Of a stretch of 64,000 nt of DNA, positions 22,897-35,441 are shown piece after piece. Position numbers and translations under genes: made by a program. This stretch comes from Rheum nobile. Taxonomy: Eukaryota > Streptophyta > Magnoliopsida > Caryophyllales > Polygonaceae. Positions within the stretch are counted from its first letter, which is position 1. The number at the start of each line of letters is the position of its first letter. The stretch spans positions 992,001 through 1,056,000 of the forward strand of contig WOAB01000005.1 of the NCBI GenBank assembly GCA_027886185.1, written 5' to 3'. The notes beneath the pieces were generated by a model that was not told the origin of the DNA, did not search any database, and saw only the letters and a program-made list of their open reading frames with translations.

Positions 22897-25618
22897 GAGT
22901 GTGGTTCCGATGCGGAGCACTCTTCCCGTACGTACGTGCGGACATGCATTATAGGGCTTTATTTGTGCACTTTAGAGGCTTATTTATGCACTTTTGCAAA
23001 AATTTTGAAAAATGCTTGGAAAACAATTTGTAAAAGATTTTTTTTTTTGAAAAAGTGCACAAATAAGACATTAAAGTGCACAAATAAGACCCTAAAGTAC
23101 ATGCTCCGCACGTCCGCACGGGAAGAGTGCTCCGCATATGATCCAAACTCTATAACTACTAACTACAAATTCCTGCTAATTCACATGACACTCCAAGAAT
23201 ACATCATTTCATTTTTGTCACGTGACACTATATTAGTAATTTGGACACGTATCAATCAATCCGTAATTTTCGAATCACTGATTTTTTTTCTTAAATCGAA
23301 GATATGTCAATATATTTGCATAATTGATAACATGAATATTTATCAGATACAATTTCCCTAAACGTGAATATTTATTTATACTAATTTCATATGATAAAAT
23401 ATTTGGATAGGCACAAATTAAAACTACAGATTTGTATTGCCACAAATTTTCGAATCACTCCTAATCATGATTTTGCCCCCAACTATCCTAAAATGACTCA
23501 TCAACTAACTTTAATCCCCCCCGTTACCACCTAATTACTGTATTACTTAGCACTTGCGTACGTATTTGAATTGTTAAATGAATAAATTTGTATCGTCACT
23601 CACTCTAATCTACTATATAACTACTAAATTTTGGATTTGTATATAATTAGAAAATTCTGAATCTATATATAATCAGAAAATATATGGATTTGTAATTTTG
23701 TACTTAATTTCTATTTAAATTAGGAAGAGGGATAAACAAATCCAAAATTTCCTATGTCATGTGTCACTCTAAGAATAAACCATGTCATTATATGCCACTT
23801 GTCATCATCTCAATTTTTCAAGTAATAAAAATCTTATTTTAAAAATCAATATATATCTTAATTCTTTCCAATAAGGAAAATTGTAATCTTAACAATAATC
23901 CACCTAATCTTTTAAAACTTTTCATCATAAGCTAATCTTATATAAACAAATACACTTGGACCAAAAAAAATCAATAAAATAAATTTCCATAATTATATAA
24001 CATTTTTTTCATTTTTAATAATCTTATATTGATCTTATTAGGACCTTAATTTGTACATTCGTTTCCTAAATGTTCATAATATGTAGTTAGTAAGTGATTA
24101 ATTAGTAGCTTATAATAGGTCAATTATGTGCACTTTTTATTTGCATTGTAAAACTGCAAATATTTGCAATAAAAAACATTATGCATAATCTTAGAAATAA
24201 AATGTTTTATAAAGATACATTATTACATACTATATACTTAAATGAAATAAGATATAAATTATTATTTAGTAATGTTAAATTTCTAATTATTAGTTTAGTA
24301 CGAAAATAAATTATTAAAGGTAGTTTTCAATATTGAGTTATAAGTATACTAACATTAATTTCATAAACCTATTTTTGAAATCTTATTTATTATATCTATT
24401 TTATATGGTCGTAGTCTGGAAAAGGACGCATAGAAATATATATATCAAATTTATTTAAGAGATATAATTATAAATACAATTACATTTTTTTGGTCAAAGT
24501 ATTATATTATAAATAATCTATATGTCTACTAAAACAAAACTTCAATATGTCACATTGCACCCTCACAATAAAAATGTCACATGCTATTTTTTGAGAATTT
24601 CATATATTTTTTTGTAAATCAAAATTTATATAGAAAAAATTCTATCTTACACCTTAACTAATTCCTAATTTAGATACAAATCAATCAAAATAATCACTTT
24701 CTAATTTAAATACAATTTCCTAATTTAGATACAAATCAATCACATAAATAAACTAATCACTTTCTAATTTACACACAAAAGAATCACACAAATCAATAAC
24801 AAAAATTATCAATACAAAACTTCCACAACAATCTACTATGTATACACTAAATTAAAACCTAACTAAATCACATGACTCTCCCTAATTAAATCACCTTCAT
24901 TTGTCATGTGTCATTCTCTCATTTTTTTCACTTTGTTTTGATATATTTAATTATAAACTAAAAATCTAATATTTATCTACTAAATCAAAACTCCTCTATG
25001 TCACATGACATTCCCCCTATTAAGCCCATCTCACCGTTATATCACATGACATCCTCCTATTTTTTCTGTCACATGACATTTTCTCAATTTTTCATTTTTT
25101 TAATTTAATATAATAAATATATATCAGATTCTTCTATTTCCTAAACTAAATATGTCAATCATAATAACAATCTTCAAAAATTTCTTTTTTTCAAAATTTA
25201 ATATAATAATTATATATAAGATTATTCTGTTTTCAAAACTGAACATCTCAATCAAAAGCATATAGTTTATATATATTATTATATTTCCATAATTAAAAAT
25301 ACTAAATAATAAAGGCAGAAAATTCTAGGCACCACCATTAAGTAGTTTAATGAGGGATTATCAACTACATTTGAAAATATGCAATGGATAATATTTCAAT
25401 TTAGTTATCATGAAAATATGTTTCTATGAATGTATTCTAACATTTCGGAAATATAAGACTAGGATCCGAAAGTTAGAGTCGCTAAAAGTAAACTTTATAC
25501 AAAACAAAGGTGAAAACATGCTATAAGTATAATGGTTTATGACCATGTCAATATATTTTATGAAACATATTATTGGTATAAATAATATTTTTTTAGTCGT
25601 TCAAAGCGCGAAGTGTAA
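22880..25618 (+). repeat. AT-rich stack of Helitron-like 5' ends, no gene
   Basis: No coding frame of interest. A Helitron-type 5' terminus, TCTACTATATAACTACTAAAT or a close variant, occurs at 22880 (split by the MITE), 23609, 24525 (degenerate), 24832 and 24976, then at 25619. Each is followed within about 20-170 bp by words like ATGTCACATGACATT. No matching 3' ends with hairpin and CTAG were found before 28161, so these look like truncated or nested elements that share the single 3' end. Confidence 0.55.
22897..23150. mobile_element. Mutator-type MITE (254 bp) upstream of NOL
   Basis: Perfect 10-bp target duplication TATAACTACT (22887-22896 and 23151-23160). The ends form inverted repeats of roughly 95 bp with mismatches: GAGTGTGG...TGCGGAGCACTCTTCCCG against GAGTTTGG...TGCGGAGCACTCTTCCCG. 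The arms include TCTTATTTGTGCACTTTA, duplicated on the right arm. A 10-bp duplication and long inverted repeats point to the Mutator superfamily. No coding capacity. Confidence 0.85.
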
Positions 25619-28161
25619 TCTACTATATATCTACTAAATCAAAACCTTATGTGTCGTCACTACGTTTGATTTGCATATATGTCATCACTCATCTAACCAT
25701 CATCCACTACATCACCCAACTATAAAATAAAAAAAGATTATCAACTAAAAGAGCTGCAAAAAGTTCCGAAAAGATACAAAAAAATAAAAAATTATTTTCC
25801 ATGTATAGAATAAGATAAGTTTTGATTATAGTAAGTAATCACAATCAATAAGATAACTTTTTATTATAGAATCTCAATTTTAATGCGTAGGGAGTTTTTA
25901 ACCTTTTATTTTCCTAAGTAATCTTGAATAGATTAAAAAGTCTATTTTTCATATATCTGATTTGATGGTGTAAGTAAATATATATTAACTAATCCTGCTA
26001 TATCATCTTAAAACACTTATTGTTTTTACAAATCTTCTCTATAATTTTTCTACATATTGAAGCTATACAATTTTTTTACGATCAAGTCCACAAATTACTT
26101 AAAATCGTAGATTTCTATCAAAAATATATAAAATATTATTGAAGATATTCTCTTGAAGTCGATTAAGATAAATCCAGTGTTTATATTGTAGTAGTTTACT
26201 TACCAATTTCCATAACTAATGTATTTTGTAGAGTCTATTGAAACTTGAAAGTCATTTAAATCCAATTTATACGAACTAAAGAGCATATAGTATGTTGTAT
26301 TTATCAATTGCATTGTTTATATATGTATTATATTATATTATGATATATATATATATATATGCTCTTTTATAATGTATTTTATCTTCAAACGACAACTCTA
26401 TAAAATAAATAACCCACTTTAACATAATTGTAAATCAAATTTCATATGGGCCTAATCTTCACAACATATTTGTTAAATATAATTTATCATTATTAATATT
26501 ATTTTTTAAGTACTTATTGGTCGTAGTTAATATAGTTTGATCATCTTCACAAGTTAGGGTTTTGTTAACTTTATAACTTAAGTTCAGGTACAAAACTATC
26601 TGAATTGATTTGTGGTGCCAAACTTATTATCTGGGATGAGTTCCGATGACGAATAGATTCTATTTTGAAGCATTAGACATGACTTTAAAAGATTCTCTAT
26701 AGGCTATAAATCCCCTTAGTTCAGTATAACCTTTTGGAGGAAAAATCATAGTATTTGGTGGAGACTTTAGGCAAATTCTACCCGTTATCACAAAAGGAAG
26801 CAAGCAAGATATCATTTTTTCCACCATTAATTCCTCTTATTTGTAGGAATATTGAAAAATTCTTAATTGGACAAGAAACATGAGGATTCAACAAGGTACA
26901 TCTGATTATGATATCCAAGAAGCAAATGAATTTTCTGAAAGGGTATTAAGCATCGGAGATGGTACTGTAGGTGATGACAAGATGGAGAAGCACAAATACA
27001 AATTCCTAATGAACTATTGGTGAAGGATTATGACTTAGATCTGATTCCAACAATTATTAAGTTTGTTTATCCCTCTCTTTTGGACAATCAATTGTCTCCA
27101 AAATACTTTGAAGAACGAGCAATTCTTGCACCAACACATGAAGAGGTAGATAGAGTTAATAACTATATATTGTCTTTGTTACCAGGTAATGAGAAAGTGT
27201 ATCTCAGTTCGGATAGCCTTTGCAAGACAGGTTTTATTGTAGACAATGATATAAGTGTTTATACTTCTGACTACTTGAAAAATATTAGATGCTTTGGTGT
27301 CCCAAATCATGTATTGAAAACTAAGGTTAAGGACCCTATTATGCTGCTTTGAAATATTGACCAGTCTTCAAGTTTATGCAATGGGACAAGATTGATAGCC
27401 ACGCAGCTCGACAATCATGTCATACAAGGAAGAATTATTTTAACTACAATATTAGACATACAGTTTTGAATCCTCGCATGCTCATGTCACAGTCAGACAC
27501 TTCATACCCGTTCAAGTTTCAACGAAGACAACTTCTCTTGAGTGTCTGTTTTGCTATGACGATAAACAATAGCCAGAGCGAATCTCTTACAAATGTCGGT
27601 TTGTATCTTCCTCGCCCTGTTTTTACTCATGGTCAGTTTTATGTTGCATTACTCACGGTCAGTTTTATGTTGCATCATCAAGAGTTACTAGCAAGAAAGG
27701 TTTGAAGATTTTGATATGGGACAAAAACAAAAAAAGATCTAATACTACTATCAATGTAGTATACAACGAAGTTTTTCATAATTTGTAGCAATTTTGAACA
27801 TCTTACGAGATTTTATGTTTAGGGTTTTATTTTTATGTATTAGATAAACATTTTGATTATGCTTTATCGTTTTAGTAATATAGATGTTAGGGATGTGACT
27901 ATCCACGTTTCAAAACTACTTAGTCAATTTTACTATTAATAAAGTTATGGAGAGTTTCGTCTCTCTTTCGATAATGTATTTTGTTAATCTCTTCAATATT
28001 TTGTATTCAATTAGTCCTTTTTTACATTAGCATTCATCTACTTTTATAATAGTCACTGCCTATATATTTCTATATCAATTAAATATATAATTTTTATATA
28101 CTATTTTTTTAAATATAATAAAAATAAACAAATTTCGTGCAAGGCACGGGTATTATACTAG
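25619..28161 (+). mobile_element. Helitron, degenerate (2543 bp)
   Basis: Starts with TCTACTATATATCTACTAAATC after an A and ends ...TATTATACTAG before a T, as expected for insertion between A and T with no target duplication. The 3' end has the diagnostic hairpin CGTGC-AAG-GCACG (28136-28148) 9 bp before CTAG. It contains the C-terminal part of a Helitron helicase; no Rep domain is recognisable. Confidence 0.8.
26598..27715 (+). pseudogene. Helitron PIF1-like helicase, C-terminal fragment
   Basis: Broken frames spell the end of a PIF1-type DNA helicase: AKLIIWDE (Walker B region) near 26605, IVFGGDFRQILPVITKGS near 26750, INSSYL near 26830, AILAPTHEEVDRVNNYIL at 27120, and VCFAMTINNSQSESLTNVGLYLPRPVFTHGQ (two segments) at 27545-27640, where the usual 'NKSQGQ' motif VI has become 'NNSQSE'. 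There are several frameshifts and stops and no nuclease-type Rep domain upstream. In a working Helitron this enzyme would unwind DNA for rolling-circle transposition. This copy is dead. Confidence 0.85.
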
Positions 28162-28250
28162 TCATATCAACTATTCACTAATCACTCTCAACCCAAAATA
28201 ATATAAATTTTAATAGCTCTAGAAAATTAGATCAGACTTCATATATTGGA

Positions 28251-30845
28251 TTTTTTTTTTGATAAGGTAAAAATTAGACTAGAAACCACAGAAGAGCCGG
28301 TTTCTCAATCTATAGCATCCTTACGGATGAGAATTACAAATTCTAGACTATCTCTAAAATCTTCCAAGGAACTCTGCTGGACCTTCTTCGCGACGAAATC
28401 GGCCACGACGTTTGTTTCTCGGAAGACGTGAGAAATCTGCACTGAAGAAAACAGTTGTGAAACACACAGGATATTAGAAATTAACATTTCAATATTCCAT
28501 GGACAGTGCCAGATTTGATTAAGAACATTCACAATGGTAAGGTTGTCGCATTCAAGTTGAATTTTGGTAATGCCTAATTCATAGGCCTTTACCATGGCAT
28601 TTCTTACTGCCAATGTTTCTGTTTTTAGCGGGGTTGAGATACCACATTTATCCCCAAAAAGGAAGATTGATTTACCTGTGTTGTTCTTGAAAATATAGCC
28701 AAAGCTAGATTCACCATTAGTTTTGGTGGATCCATCTGTGTTGATTTTAATGATGTTATCCGGTGGTTTTTTCCATTTCTTTATTGGTCGTCTAACAATG
28801 TTCGTTCTATGAATTTTTTGTTTGTCTTCTGCTAAACAGTCCGGGTTCTAGCTCTTCGTCTTATTCCAATTCTCAATTTGTTTCTTAATGTAAATTGGTA
28901 CATCCTTAATGGAATCGGCATCATCGTTTGTTCTTCCAAAGCTTTGTTGGTTTCTATAAAACCAAATGCCCCACCAAGAGACCATTAATTTTATGAATTG
29001 TGATCTATCAGTTTTTTGTCGAATTTCTTCAATGATTTCATTGATTTTTTTATTTCCTATGTTTAGCGATCTGATGATGCCAAAGGTATCATAATTCATT
29101 TTTTCGATTGTTTTTATGGTATGGTTACATTGGAAAAAGAGATGATTCAAATCCTCCAAATGAGCATTGCAACGTATACAACCCGGGGGGGTGCTACACC
29201 TTTTTCTGCTAATCTAGCTTTTGTTGGGAGTCCGTTTTTCATTATTTTCAAGACAAAGTTTTTAACTTTGGGATATGTGTCCATCTTCCAGATCCATGAA
29301 GAATCATAGGCAGTATAACTCTTGTTTCTGTTAATTAGTTCCATAGTAGAATTTGTAGAAAACCAACCATTTTTGCTAGTTTTTCAGTACATTCTATCAT
29401 GGATCTCATTTAAGGGTATTGGGATAGAGGTTATTTTTTGGCTAAATCATATGGTAAACTTTGTTCTAGTAAATCCTTATTCCAGGTTTTATTTGGCAAC
29501 ATAAATTCAGCTACCAGGGCATCCTTATTCAGGATTGATTGTGTGTTTATGGTATCACATAAAAGGGTGTTCAACACCCAGTTATCCGTCCAGAATTTGA
29601 TTGTTTTGCCATTACCAACTTGCCAAATTAGTCCAGATTTGAACTCAGCCATGAGTTCAATCATTTTGGACCATTGCCAAGAGCAATTTCCTTTTTTTCT
29701 CGTAATGAAATATATGGTTTGTTTTCAAGTATTTTTCAGTAACAACTCTAACCCAATAGTTATTCGGTTCTACTAGGATTTTCCATAGTAATTTGAATTG
29801 TAGGGCTTTGTTCATGTCTTTAGCTTTTCTCAATCCAAGACCTCCTTGATGAGTTGGTTTACATATTTTTTCTCATCCTATAAGAGGTTTATAAGAGTTG
29901 TCTTTATTCCAAAAAAAGGATCTATTTAACTTGTCAAGTTCATTGTGTGTGTAGGTAACATAAAACTTTGCATAAGATAGTTTGGTCTTGATGCCAGATT
30001 GGTTTTTATTAGTGTTGTTCTTCCTGCTTAGGAAAGAGAGTTTGCTTTCCATTTAGATAATTGGTGTTGGGTGCTAACTAAGAGGTCAGCAAAGGTGTTC
30101 GAGTTAACTCTACCATTAATGATAGGGCAACCAAGATATTTTTTGAGAGATATCATATTTGTGATTGTGAGAGTACCTTGTAATGCTAATTTCTTTTGGT
30201 TAGTTACCTTTTTGTAACTTGAAAAGTCGGTTTATGAAAATTTACTTTTTGTCCTGAGATTTTGCAGTACTCATCAATAATATCCTTGATTTCTTTGCAG
30301 TTTTCTTGTTTAGCTTTTGAAAAGATCACAATGTCATCCGCAAATGCCAGAAACGGAATTCGTGTTCCTTGTTGATTGATTTGAAATCCTAGAGGATTTC
30401 GAGTTCTTTCTGAAGCTTTTTGGAGTTTTCTAACAAGGATTTCAGATCCTAAAATAAACAAGAAGGGCGAAAGGGGGTCTCCCTGTCGAAGTCCTCTTGA
30501 TGGTTTAAATACTTTTATGGGTCTGTTGTTTACAAGTATCGAGAAAGATATCGTTGTAATGCATTCTTTTATCCAGTTGATAAATTTTTCATGGAATCCA
30601 TACTTTTCCATAATTTTAATAATGAAATCCCATTCGATTCTATCATAAGTTTTTTCCATGTCTAGTTTTAGGACAATAAAGCCTTCAGTTCCTTTTTTCG
30701 ATTTAAAAGAGTGAAAGATTTCATGGGCAATCAAGATATTATCTTGAATTGCTCTGTTAGCAACAAAGGCACCCTGAAGGAGATGGTTTAAATATATTTG
30801 ATATTTATTTCGTAAGAATGAATATAGCACTCTTTCTATTTATCA
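28251..30845 (-). mobile_element. 5'-truncated L1-type LINE, second copy
   Basis: The poly(A) tail is the run of ten T at 28251-28260. Reading leftwards from 30830 the minus strand encodes RT, a linker, the RT-linked zinc segment (29344-28848) and an RNase H domain (28613-28305, LECDNLTIVNVLNQIW...HVFRETNVVADFVAKK). The zinc segment is split near the G-rich run at 29181-29189. Between 29665 and 30203 only broken frames of the same protein are seen. No target duplication was identified. Confidence 0.85.
30204..30830 (-). pseudogene. LINE reverse transcriptase fragment
   Basis: 208 codons of the non-LTR RT palm: QGAFVANRAIQDNILIAHE, VLKLDMEKTYDRIEW (catalytic Asp, with KTYDR for the usual KAYDR), SRGLRQGDPLSPFLF, and PFLAFADDIVIFSK with the catalytic FADD. 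The endonuclease domain and the start of RT are absent; the element is truncated at 30845 where unrelated sequence begins. Confidence 0.88.
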
Positions 30846-30987
30846 ACAATGGATGCAATTGCAAAAACGTGTAAAACGTTAAAATCAACAGCTGCTAATG
30901 CCTTTTTTTTAACAGCGGCTTGTCCTTTATTTTTATTTTTGTTTTTTTCTAAATCAACTAAAGCCGTTTTTATATTTTTTTTTCTAA
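30846..30987. other. unassigned low-complexity segment between two elements
   Basis: T-rich sequence with repeated words AAATCAACAGCTGC, AACAGCGGC and AAATCAACTAAAGCCG. It matches neither the LINE on its left nor the Athila-like internal copy that starts at 30988. It resembles the subterminal repeats of CACTA or Mutator elements but has no visible end. Confidence 0.3.
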
Positions 30988-31262
30988 ATCCGGGTAGAAC
31001 TCTTGGTAGTTATGACCATATGGAGGGTATTGTTGGTACCCATAACTCGAATTGGGGTGATCTCTCCATCCTGGAGTGTATGCGTAGGAGTATGGGTCAT
31101 ATCACGGCTCTCCCCAGAAATCCATATCTGTATCAAAATAAAAAAAGAAAATACAAAAATCAGTAGCACGGGTGTGGACCGTAACAGAGGTCCACACCAA
31201 AGTTGGTAACAAACAAAAACACAAAAACAGAAATTTTGACTCCCTGGCAACGGCGCCAAATT
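30988..31262 (-). mobile_element. truncated internal segment of the Athila-like element (gag start and primer site)
   Basis: Nearly identical to 36695-36969: the same gag start (MDFWGEP, ATG near 31124-31126), leader and primer site (31243-31260). It is cut off at 30988. Because it lies left of an LTR in the same orientation, it shows that the locus was once a longer tandem array. Confidence 0.85.
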
Positions 31263-34028
31263 TGACAGGGCTAAAGTCGTATGCTGATCGGGGGGAAATA
31301 GTCGTCGTACCCCTAATCAAAAGTAAATCCTAAAATCCTCACTAAACAAAGTATAGTAAGTAAGTCAGAGTCGATCCCACATAGAAGGAAGGAACCAATG
31401 GTGGTAGCATGCAATGTCACAAAGGGGGGTTGATGATTGGTTGGTTGCAAACAAAATAAACAAAACAAAGTAGAATGGATGAAATATCAAGAGAGAAAAA
31501 CACTTAGCCAAGTAATGTCCACATAAGTCATTCAAAGGTTGTTCATTGATTAAATCCTATCTTCCTATTCGGTTATTCATGTCCCGATCTTATGTAAATT
31601 CAGAGGGAAACCTTCCATAAAAAACTCTTACCAATGAATAACCCTAGTACCACTAAAGGTTCAACCCAAAGGCAGCAATGCATATAAGAATTAACCAGGA
31701 TACACAGAACGCTCGCTCAGATGCATTTACCATGTAATCAATTCCCACATAGATATAATCCACGGATGCAGATAACAATCAATGCTTGCTACTTATACTA
31801 GAGCGTTAGCCCAACAGTTCCCTAGTATTAGCAATAAGAATGAAAGCAATAAACCTAGGTGATCAGTCTAGATAAACCAACAAACATTCAAATATGAATT
31901 TGCTCAGAGAAAAGATATAACTCAATAGGATAGATAGATAGGAACAAAACCTCACAACCAGATGAACGAACTCATGCTTCCATTATCGGACTAAGCCAAA
32001 GAGGCTTAGCTCCTCATAGTCATGGTAGAAACTTCAAACGAAATAAACAACGATGAATGAAAATTTCAACTAAAGTGTGATAAGAGTCTCCCCAAGTGTC
32101 TCTAACCCTAATGCATAAGGAGAGTATTTATAGGGCCCTAACAAATGACCTAGCCCATTAAGAAAAATAACTGAAATAGAAATAAGAAAAAGGGAAAAGA
32201 AAACTAAAAAGATAATTCGGAATAAGTCCGAGCCTCTGCCGTGTCAGACCCGCGATCGCGGGTGGTGGACCTTGATCGCGGCCCATGTGGCTCCTCGCCC
32301 TTCAATCTCTCTGCGCCCGCAGAAAACTCTCGACATGCTCCGAGGCCCGCGATCGCGGCACCCATGCCCGCGATCGCGGTTAATGCTCGGCATTCTTGTC
32401 CTTTGCCTTGCACCAACTCGTCTCCTCTTCACTCCTTGGCGTCTTCTCTTGAAGGCTTCCTTCCTCAGTGTCTTCATGATCTCCAAAGTAGCTCAAACAC
32501 CTCCAAAAACACCAACTTTGCCTCCAAACGCCATACACAATAATGTGTCTAAATCTACCCGAATGACACCAATAAAACCTCTAATAACTCTTAGTTAAGC
32601 CCTACAAAGTAGTGCTTATCATATGCCTATCAAATAAATCCTAAAATACCTACTAAAGAGTATAGCAAGCAAGTCAGGGTCGATCCCACAAGGATTCAGG
32701 TTATCTATCTCTGTAATTCGCAATCACCAACTAGGAACTAGGGGGGGTTTTGTAGTGTTTTCTTGGAAATCAAGTAACAAGTAAGCAAATAAACAAGTTT
32801 GCAAATAAATGTTGTGAGAATAATAGGAAAAAGCGCCACACTTAACAAAGATCCACACAACAATAGATATGGTCGATCACGGAATTCTATCAATCTCAAG
32901 TTCTTATCATTCCTATAGTTGTTCTTATCCCGATCATAGATAACTATTAGTTCTACCAGCCCTAATAGTACTTATTACTTGTTCAAATCCGAAAACCTTC
33001 AAGACTCAATAAAGCAATAGCATTCAATCAAAGATTTAACAAGATACATGCAATAGAAACAACTCGTTACTATAAGCATGCACTTAACTCTCTCTCACGA
33101 TGAACACTCGCAACCCGCTTATGTAAATCGTGCTCGCTACTAGATATGCAACCCGAACCCGGAATCACAAGTCCTAGCAATCAAGAAGATATCAATAAAC
33201 CTAGGTGATCAATCTAGATAAATCAACATAGACCAATAAACAATCAAGCGCAAGAGAATTAATCCAACTAGATAGGAAAATGAACAAGAGTAGAAAACTC
33301 ACAACCAATCAATTGCTGACTTCAAACTGTCAAGTGCAACAATGGAGGTTTAGTTTTCCATAGGGTTTGTGAGAGCAAAAACGTAGAAAGGTGGCAACTA
33401 GGGTTAAAGAATAGATTCTCTCTAAAAGAGTCTTAAACTTAACTTAAATACTAAGAAAATAATAAGGAAATAAAGAAAAGAAAATAACAAACTTGGAAAC
33501 AAAGTTTCAGAAATAAAATAAAAGGAAATAAGAAATCTCGGAAATAAATTCGGAAAAGGTCTTCAGCGCGTCTCCACTGCGGGTGCGGTGATACCCACCG
33601 CGGGGTGCGGTGGTCTTCCAGAATCTAGATCCTCGCTTCTGTTGTGCTCGCCGCGGGTGCGGCCATCCCACCGCGGGGTGCGGTGGCGATGACTTCTCCA
33701 GCTTCTGCGGCACTTCCGTAAAAACGCCATAACTTTGGATTACCAATTCGGATTGCGCTCATATTTTGAGGACTTGTAGTAGACTTCAAGATATAACTCC
33801 TAGAATTGGAATCACTCAATTTGGACATCTGAGTAAAGAGAACGAACCATTTGAATTCAGCCTACTGTTCTTCTACTCTTCAATGCACTTCAAACCTCTG
33901 TAAATCCCATGATTTCTTCACTTCTAGTCTCTAACTTTCAACTCCACAATTGTGCTCTAAACCCATCCAAATGGCACCTCAAACCTGGTAATAACTCCTA
34001 GATATACACTATAAAATAGTGCCGATCA
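31263..34028 (-). repeat. LTR A of the Athila-like element, split by a solo LTR
   Basis: Begins TGACAGGGCTAAAGTCG and ends GTGCCGATCA, the same ends as LTR B. Without the inserted 1337-bp solo LTR and its 5-bp duplication the length is 1424 bp. Compared with LTR B it carries an extra ~22 bp in a CCGCGGGTGCGGT repeat near 33588. A purine tract (GGGGGATT on the minus strand) follows at 34029, so this acts as the 3' LTR of the internal region at 34029-36969. Confidence 0.88.
31285..32621 (-). repeat. solo LTR of a second Athila-like family
   Basis: Begins TGATCGGGGG and ends GTGCTTATCA. It is flanked by a perfect TATGC duplication (31280-31284, 32622-32626). Both flanks belong to LTR A, so the insertion is later than LTR A. 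A minus-strand TATA box (CTATAAATACTC) is at about 32126-32137, with CCCGCGATCGCGG words 105-260 bp upstream of it. The opposite TG...CA end pair makes orientation uncertain by itself; the TATA box and similarity of layout to LTR A favour minus. Confidence 0.88.
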
Positions 34029-35441
34029 AATCCCCCATGCTTAAACCTTGCTCGTCCTCGAGTAAGCTAAAGTAAACCTACTCCTCCAATTCAAACCCCA
34101 AGGTTTCAGGAAGCATAGAAAAATCAACCCCTCTAAGAATCACACCTAACAATAAACTCTAGGCACCAACACAATAAGCACAGCACAACATACAACAACA
34201 CAACACTACCACACACAAGGAAGCTAAAAGGAAAGCAGAGTACTTCCCCCAAGCTTATCTCAAACACCATAGAGTGAATAAATTCTAATCCTAGTCTCCC
34301 ATCTATCTTCTCATGCCTCCTAGAGTGACCTACCCGAATCCTTCTTATATCACCTCTTCTTATCTTGCCACGCTAGGTAAAATGAGGAGTCCTAAAAATC
34401 ACTCTTCTTCTTTTCACTCATTTTGCCAAGGCGCCCTTTCGGGTTTTCACCAAGCCACTCAATTCATTTTTCAATAGATGGACTCACAATATACTCACAT
34501 CACTCTAGACCAACTATTACCCCAACCTAATGTTGGTCCAAGCCACCTGCTTATTACCTAAGCCGCCCTTTCGGGTTTTCGACTTATCTCAGGATTTCAA
34601 TTTTTGCCTTTTTTCAATTTTGGCTCTTTTCAATTTTTTATTTTTCTCCTCAACAACGTAGCAAGTATAGAACTCTCCCCCATGCTTAAACATTGCATTG
34701 TCCTCAATGTAATGAAAGACAAAAAGAAAAGAAGCACAGAGAGAAGCAAAAAATAACTCATAACGTCACCGAGCTGGCTTGGACACTTCGTTTGTTGCTG
34801 GCGGTCTTCAATATACACACAGGTCGCTGGTGTTGTATGGGTGTCTTCATCAACTCCATAGTTTTCTCCTACCGTGCAACCATAGGGATCCACTTTGGTG
34901 AGTAGTGGTATAGCAAGTATGGCGGGGCTGCACGGCCTTCAATGAACACATGGTGGAGCCCAGATGTAATCATGGTGGGGGCTCTAGTGTTCCTCCTCCT
35001 CAGCTGTCAATTGTACGGCCATCATCGTTGCCAAATAATATGAGGGGCGAATGTCTCCTCCTTTGACAACATGATGCGCACCGTCTCCATGGGAAACTCG
35101 GACAGCTGGCCTTCGGTAAAACTTTTTTTTTTAATCCGTTTAGGATGTTTTCGGATTTTTTTTTCTTTTTTTTTTCGAATCCCCGTTTAAGGTTTTTTTT
35201 GGGAATTTTATTTAGTGCAGGGCAATAGGAGACTTACAGTGGTGTGGGAAACACCTTCTTCAATTCGCATAGGGTCTCCTCCCTGCAGGTTAGTTGGAAA
35301 CAAAAACAAAAACAAAAACAAAACACACCAAAAGCAATGCAAAAACAAAGAAAGAAAAACAAGAAAAGTAATACAAACCTCGGGTTGCCTCCCGGACAGT
35401 GCCTTAGTTATTGTCGTTGGCTTGACATGATACTCTTCCTT

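Noticed and set aside
32204..32598. overlapping ORFs around the CCCGCGATCGCGG words
   Set aside because: They are by-products of high GC in the LTR upstream region; no frame looks like protein and all lie inside a solo LTR.
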